Positions 60,201-64,000 of a stretch of 64,000 bases of DNA are shown here, piece after piece. Origin of the DNA: Sphaeramia orbicularis (taxonomy: Eukaryota > Chordata > Actinopteri > Kurtiformes > Apogonidae). A model generated the notes under the pieces. It had not been told where the DNA came from. It ran no database searches and worked only from the letters and a program-made list of their open reading frames with translations. The stretch lies in the NCBI RefSeq assembly GCF_902148855.1, contig NC_043970.1, forward strand, positions 44,357,811 to 44,421,810, read 5' to 3'. The position numbers and the translations under genes were made by a program. Numbering within the stretch: the stretch's first letter is position 1; each line of letters begins with the position of its first letter.

Positions 60201-61156
60201 TTCTCTGATTGACATCCAATATACGTGGTGTATTGTTGTTGCTTATAGCACTACAACACATCCGGAAGTGTTTATAATCTCTTCCACTCGTCTGACGATG
60301 AATTATTTTCCACATCGTTGTTATGACTTTTGCTACTTCCTGTTAACCACGGAGGACTCTCTTCCACTCGTCTGACGATGAATTATTTTCCACATCGTTG
60401 TTATGACTTTTGCTACTTCCTGTTAACCACGGAGGCAGACATGTGTAGCGTTTGTTTACATTTTCAGTCACCACACTGGTCAGTTACAATCATGTGACGA
60501 CCGACGCACCGTTGCCAAGGTGAAGCCACGCATTTCTGAACTGGTCTCTCAAAGACAACAGCAGAAGTCACACTGATTTGCAGTAAATATTCCTTATTAT
60601 TGTAGCCTGATGGAAATTAGGTGATGGGTGTGTGTTAAAATGTTAAAAATGATAAATAGCATAAATACAATAAGTTCATTATTGGAATACATAAGGTTAA
60701 AAATTAAAACCATTTCAGTGTGGTAGTACTAAAAAAGGTCATGTCTTTGTGAAAAGGTATGTAATTTGTTGTGAGTTCATGCGTTGTATTGGTTTTGTTC
60801 TTTGAACACAGTGATGTTAATGCACGGTTCATTTTGTGCACCAGTAAAACATATACCTGTGTCTTGAATTTGAAAAAAATCATATTTTATTTTTTAATAA
60901 AGAAGGGTTCGGTGAATGCGCATATGAAACTGGTGGGGTTCTGTACCTCCAACAAGGTTAAGAACCACTGCTCTAAATTAATCTCTGGGTCAGGATAGTG
61001 TCACTGAGCAGGAGGAGCAAACTGTTGTGTGGTTGGGTAGGGGCATTAGTAACTTCCACCTACTTTTTCACTTTTTTTTTTTTTTTTTAATCTTTTTCAG
61101 AAATCTCCTTCACCCGAATCGGCATCTGAATCGCCTCAACTGCATCTCCCACGAAG
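48224..61156 (+). CDS. uimc1: UIMC1/RAP80, K63-ubiquitin reader of the BRCA1-A complex (3' end beyond window)
   Basis: RAP80 binds K63-linked ubiquitin at DNA breaks and brings Abraxas and BRCA1 there. Exons: 48224-48322, 48511-48595, 49328-49446, 51341-51521, 51690-51847, 52014-52703, 53198-53261, 53371-53471, 54668-54780, 55785-56007, 58763-58867, 61101-61156; in frame throughout, about 664 codons here. The start MALRKQMQKDVSD resembles the mammalian MPRRKKKVKEVSE. Tandem UIMs: EEEMMDLALRLSEREA and EEEDMMKAIQES. The Abraxas-interacting region is clear: [20 protein letters not shown], then ILAQMEVYEKSVKQAQR and GEPILPQPE. The large exon at 52014 carries repeated KSPVF motifs. The two C-terminal zinc fingers of the family are not in the window, so the gene continues past 61156, where a GTAAAA donor is read. 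Introns hold many MITEs and LINEs. Confidence 0.95.
49505..50161. mobile_element. PIF/Harbinger-type non-autonomous element
   Basis: The ends GGGTGTTTTCACACAGCGTA and (reverse) GGGAGCTTTCACACTATGTA are inverted repeats that continue through GTACYCGAGTCCGTA, and a 3-bp TTA duplication lies at 49502-49504 and 50162-50164, the Harbinger signature. A long plus-strand frame across it (to 50092) has no recognisable domain. It sits in a uimc1 intron starting 58 bp after the UIM exon. Confidence 0.8.
50338..51010 (-). mobile_element. L2/CR1-group LINE, 3' part, minus strand
   Basis: The minus-strand frame gives the familiar C-terminal end of fish L2/Rex1-like reverse transcriptases: GLPKKSIRQLQLIQNSPARV, LRSFHWLPVRQRIDF, VYKALNGVGPKYISDLLTQY, then LRSAETLSSFKSRLKAHLF. 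Its 3' UTR ends in the reverse of TGTAAAGCACTTTGAATTGT...AATAAACCTGCC. It is truncated at the 5' side. A second copy of the same tail lies at 51240-51336 in the opposite orientation. Confidence 0.85.
51240..51336 (+). mobile_element. LINE 3' tail abutting a uimc1 splice acceptor
   Basis: TGTGAAGCACCTTGAATTGC...GAAATGTGCTATACAAATAA is the same tail as at 50338, here in plus orientation. It ends in the pentanucleotide repeat CTTGCCTTGCCTTGCC, which runs directly into TCAG, the acceptor of the uimc1 exon at 51341. Confidence 0.85.
54003..54150 (-). mobile_element. LINE 3'-tail fragment
   Basis: AAGATAAGACTTTATTGATC and TGTGGGGAAATTACACAGTT correspond, in reverse, to the common fish LINE tail GGGAAATTCC...GATCAATAAAGT. 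A related end follows the GATA array at 30250. It lies in a uimc1 intron. Confidence 0.5.
54365..54567. mobile_element. hAT MITE, near-perfect palindrome
   Basis: The left arm (CCGGGGTCACCAGCCCTCGT, then TGCTATCCTGCATGTTTTAG) is matched by the reverse complement of the right arm over about 65 bp. The flanks CTTTAAAA (54357-54364) and CTTTAAAG (54568-54575) agree at 7 of 8 positions. The length of 203 bp and lack of coding content fit a hAT MITE. Confidence 0.88.
54878..55650 (-). mobile_element. LINE 3' portion, minus strand
   Basis: The minus-strand frame at 55268-55648 reads KRLVTATFLSVLDYGDLLYM, VDRVYHASLRFIINSKAMTH and YSRVGWPALSTRRLGHW, typical of the C-terminal region of a fish LINE reverse transcriptase. 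It is followed by a 3' UTR ending in the reverse of GGCTAAATAAAGGTTAAATT. Truncated; in a uimc1 intron. Confidence 0.8.
56046..56230 (-). mobile_element. LINE 3'-tail fragment with GATTCAA repeats
   Basis: AGATTCAAGATTCAAGATTT followed by TTATTTATTTGTCACATATG and GTGAAATGAAATTTC is the reverse of a LINE 3' end with a GAATCTT tail repeat. In a uimc1 intron. Confidence 0.5.
56713..57300. mobile_element. hAT non-autonomous element, AACTAA-rich
   Basis: The ends CAAGGTTATTATTGTTAACG and (reverse) CAAAGTTATAATAGTTTTGG are inverted repeats. The flanking octamers CCCCAAAT (56705-56712) and CCCCAGAT (57301-57308) differ at one base. The interior is rich in AAAACTAA-type strings with no open frame. 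Confidence 0.75.
58108..58700. mobile_element. probable hAT-type element, boundaries uncertain
   Basis: TAGGGGTCTTTAACCTGTGG and CTCCAGGGCCACATATGCCT resemble a hAT left end. AGCTCACCAACCCTG near 58704 could be the right end, but no target duplication was found. It lies upstream of the uimc1 exon at 58763. Confidence 0.4.
58888..59681. mobile_element. DNA-transposon derivative with TA duplication
   Basis: CGGGTGCTTCTCTGAAACTG at the left is matched by the reverse of the right end, GGTGCTTCTATGAAACTGGT. TA lies on both sides (58886-58887 and 59682-59683). This suggests a Tc1/mariner- or Tigger-like non-autonomous element. A minus-strand frame inside (59126-59587) has no recognisable domain. 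Confidence 0.65.
60048..60970. mobile_element. hAT element, CAGTGGTTCTTAACC family
   Basis: It begins CAGTGGTTCTTAACCTGGGT and ends AAGGTTAAGAACCACTG, with perfect 8-bp target duplications CTCTAAAT at 60040-60047 and 60971-60978. The subterminal GGGGTTCGGTGACTCAG is typical of this vertebrate hAT group. Non-autonomous; uimc1 intron. Confidence 0.93.
60278..60435. repeat. exact 78-bp tandem duplication
   Basis: Positions 60278-60355 and 60358-60435 are identical (TCTCTTCCACTCGTCTGACG ... CCTGTTAACCACGGAGG), separated by AC; the period is 80 bp. It lies inside the hAT element. Confidence 0.95.
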
Positions 61157-62410
61157 GTAAAACTTGCCACCCCCTCATCCAACCACAGCTGATACACGAT
61201 GTCTTGAGTAACATGACATTTAATATTAGTTTCAGATTCAGATTCCTTTAATGTCATTCAATAACATTTTAAACAAGAAAAGCACTCTGAGAGCACAGAC
61301 CTCCGCCAAGACAGATCTACCCCACCCCCCACCCCCCTGATCACCACCAAAATTTAATCATTTCTTCCTTGTGCCAGTATCAATATTTCCTGAAAATTTC
61401 ATGAAAATCTGTCCTTAAGTTTTTGAGTTATCTTGCTAACAAACAAACACGCACGCACACACACAAAGCAGTGATCACAATACCTCCTAGCGGAGATAAA
61501 AAAAACATGTATTCTCTCATAATATTAATAACTCCTTGACCATATTTTGCATGTAGGATGTAATTTTGAATAAGCAGATTTGTCTACTATTAGGCACTTT
61601 TTTTCTCTTTACTTTTATTATTTTATTTCTTTTTTTATTTTACCTTTTTTGTTCCAGAAGTACTTGGCTATTTTTTTTTTTTTTTTTTTTTTTATTACAA
61701 TCATCAAGTATGTCATGTTGGACCAGGGGTAGGAGGGTGAGGGGGATGGGAAGAATGGGACATGCTTAAAGCCTCTGAAATTGAATGTTCAAATGTTCAA
61801 TGTAACTTAAATAAGCACCAAAAAATTATAAATAAACATGTTTAACAAATAAATAAATAAAAATTTAAAAAATATGGAGGAATAGAAAGTGTTATCCAGG
61901 CCCAGTGTAGTAATAGACACATAATAAATAATCAAATCTAAAAGCAGTACTGTAAAAAAAACATGTATTATGTAAAAGCCAAGTCAACAGATGAAAACAA
62001 GTTAAAATGCAACATATTGGGTGAGGTGCAGAGTCGAGTTTTTAAAATATTTAGAAGTATTCAGCTGCCTTCAGAGATCCACAGTTTTCTGCCCTTTCAT
62101 GAACTGCAAGAAACTGTTTTGTTTTGTTTTCTTTGTGGTTTTTATTTGTGTTGTTTAGTGCACATTAAGAATCTATGCTTTGCTATTTAATTTTCGTTTT
62201 ATCTTACCACCAGGTGTCAGCAGTGACTGTGGTCACAATATTACAGGAGTCTTGCTTATTCTGGAACTGTAAAAACCCAGAAACATCCTCAGTGAATAGT
62301 TTGTGGAATTAAAAGAATTGCATTGTTACCGTATATTTCAAATTATTATTTCTCTACAGTTTAACTTTGTTCCTGAGTGCGAAATTTAAAAAAACAAGCT
62401 GTTTTTTTTT
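61157..62410. other. uimc1 intron sequence
   Basis: No further uimc1 exon was found. The stretch contains the dispersed repeat at 61279-61497, a poly(T) run at about 61670-61692 and AT-rich sequence. Confidence 0.5.
61279..61497. repeat. dispersed repeat, inverted copy of 6455-6671
   Basis: Reverse complement of the repeat in the SRCR-Ig gene: AGCACTCTGAGAGCACAGAC, ATCATTTCTTCCTTGTGCCA, TTTTGAGTTATCTTGCTAAC and AATACCTCCTAGCGGAGA. It differs by scattered substitutions and a C-rich expansion near 61320. Confidence 0.8.
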
Positions 62411-63160
62411 TTGTGATTTACTTTTTACTGAAAAGTTTTAACAACACTAATACAACAAAAACACAAAGAACACAGACCGTCATCTCATTAAAAACTAAAG
62501 CCAAAACCAAGGAAAATAGGCATAAACACGGTTGACAGGAGAAGAAAAAGTGAAGGTTATAATACATACATGTACATATACAAAAAAAAGCAAAGTAAAA
62601 ACACATGACTGTTTTTTCAACATTTCAGTAATATCTACCACAAAATTTGACCATTTAGCCACAGTTTGGGGCTTTGCTCGGTAAAGTCTGGCTCTAAATT
62701 ACCCACGTGTTGTACATTTAATAACCAACATTTAATAGGGTTAATTTCTTTATTAAACCATAACTCTAAGATTTCACAGCTGTAAATCCACAAAAAAGAA
62801 TTCTCCGACAAATTTGTTTAAGGTTCAAAGCAGTATCATTGTTCAAAAGACATAGACCTGGGTCTGGTATTATTGTAAACATGAGAATTTTACTCATAAC
62901 ATTGCAAACATAAGTCCATAAAGTCTTTATTTTAGTATATTCCTAGAACATATGTGGGACTGTTCCCACAGAAGAGTTGGAACACAAAGTACAATTTGGA
63001 CTAGAGATCAGACCCATTCTATAACGTTTATGAGGAGTAGCATAAACTCTGTGGATTATTTTATAAGTGATCAATTGATGGCTTAGATTCACAAGGTGTT
63101 TTTTTTTTTTTTTAAGTTTTAGCTTTTTCATGAAAACAGAACATGATGAAAACATACCTG
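62410..63160 (-). mobile_element. L1-type LINE 3' fragment, minus strand
   Basis: The minus-strand frame near 62943-63155 reads LVNLSHQLITYKIIHRVYAT and then RYRMGLISSPNCTLCSNSSV and GTVPHMF, a typical C-terminal end of fish L1 ORF2 with its CxxC element. The lower coordinates look like its AT-rich 3' UTR. Strongly 5'-truncated. Confidence 0.75.
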
Positions 63161-63643
63161 TTAGTCTCTGATTCTGTGATTTAATGATTATTTTGTATTT
63201 AGTTTCATTCGATTTCAGTTAATGTGAATTCTAAACGATTTAAAGTAAGTGCAGAGTTTGTTTTGAACAGGTGTTTTTGCTGATACTATAAACTTAAAAA
63301 ACAAATGAAAAATTGATAATTCACAATAATGGTATTCAGTGCTGTATCGTATTACACTAAATAACATTATTGTTTTATTTCCCAGCATTACTTTATGAAA
63401 ACAGGAAGTCCTGGAGATGTACCATTGGACAAAATACATTAAATAGTCATATTGTCTGAGCTGACTCTCCAGGGGAAAAATATACACTTATATTGGTAGT
63501 TACTTAATGCCAAAGGAAAGTTATCCATCCAGTATCCAAATATGACACAGTAATAGCAATATAAGTGACATACAGTTGAAGTATAAAGTAACTGTATTAC
63601 ACAAAAGAATAAAACACTAAAGATATAAAATTGCAAATGTCTA
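63161..63643. other. AT-rich sequence, no gene seen
   Basis: No exon or bounded element was recognised between the L1 fragment and the Tc1-like element. Confidence 0.5.
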
Positions 63644-64000
63644 CAGTCGTGGAAAAAATTATTAGACCACCCCTTGTTTTCTTCAGTTTCTTGTTCATTT
63701 TAATGCCTGGTCCAACTAAAGGTACGTTTGTTTGGACAAATATAATAATAACAACAAAACAGCTCATAGTAGTTTTATTTCAGAGCTGATATCTATCCAT
63801 TTTGTATGTTTTCTTGACAATAACCAAAATCACTTCAGGTCTTACATCAATATCTATGGCATTGTACTGACAAAAACAGTACTTTTAGGCATTCCATGTT
63901 TTTTTTTTCTGTCTGTTTTAGTCACATGACACACACAAAAGTTAGTACTTGATTGCATAACCATTGTTTTTGATGACTTTTGATGGTCTAATAATTTTTT
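63644..64000. mobile_element. Tc1-like non-autonomous element, cut by the window end
   Basis: It starts after TA (63642-63643) with CAGTCGTGGAAAAAATTATT and AGACCACCCC. The last bases of the window, GATGGTCTAATAATTTTTT, are the beginning of the matching inverted repeat. The interior (CCTGGTCCAACTAAAGGTAC, GACAATAACCAAAATCACTT) is a widespread fish repeat of this type. Confidence 0.8.

Overview
The window is vertebrate nuclear DNA, almost certainly from a ray-finned (percomorph-type) fish. It is AT-rich with short GT-AG exons, tRNA-Val genes with the eukaryotic internal promoter, GT/GATA/TAA microsatellites, and a dense load of fish-type transposons: several hAT families, a Harbinger-type and a piggyBac-type MITE, Tc1-like elements, and L2/CR1-, L1- and other LINE fragments. 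Nothing bacterial or CRISPR-like is present. All gene models below were built by hand from splice signals, reading phase and family motifs.

Layout. (1) 1-5.9 kb: repeats, two copies of one hAT family, and an unassigned orphan terminal exon on the minus strand. (2) 5.9-16.3 kb, plus strand: a cell-surface receptor with a signal peptide, five SRCR domains, one Ig domain, a membrane segment and a very short tail. SRCR domains with six and with eight cysteines alternate strictly. (3) 16.3-19.6 kb: a 21-bp minisatellite and a LINE split by a solo LTR. (4) 19.7-25.2 kb, plus: a BTG/TOB-family gene, best matched to BTG4. (5) 25.5-33 kb: gene-poor, with a patchwork segmental duplication copied from the BTG intron, a long GATA array and a nested hAT/MITE pair. 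(6) 33-40.7 kb, plus: complete hnrnpab (hnRNP A/B) with promoter, two RRMs, a skippable Gly/Tyr-rich exon and a spliced 3' UTR. (7) 41.8-44.06 kb: a 2.27-kb hAT element with perfect 8-bp target duplications. (8) 44-45.85 kb: a small tRNA-Val array of two intact genes and several relics. (9) 47-61.2 kb, plus and running off the window: uimc1 (RAP80), the K63-ubiquitin reader of the BRCA1-A complex, whose introns are full of MITEs and LINEs. (10) 61-64 kb: its next intron, with an L1 piece and a Tc1-like element cut by the window end.

The genes do not form an operon or pathway. HNRNPAB and UIMC1 both lie in human 5q35, so their closeness here looks like conserved synteny. I found no convincing undescribed molecular system. 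The most unusual features are the alternating SRCR disulfide pattern, the repeated SPVF motif in uimc1, a uimc1 splice acceptor whose pyrimidine tract is a LINE tail, and the copied patch bracketed by about 155-bp direct repeats at 27.5-28.4 kb.
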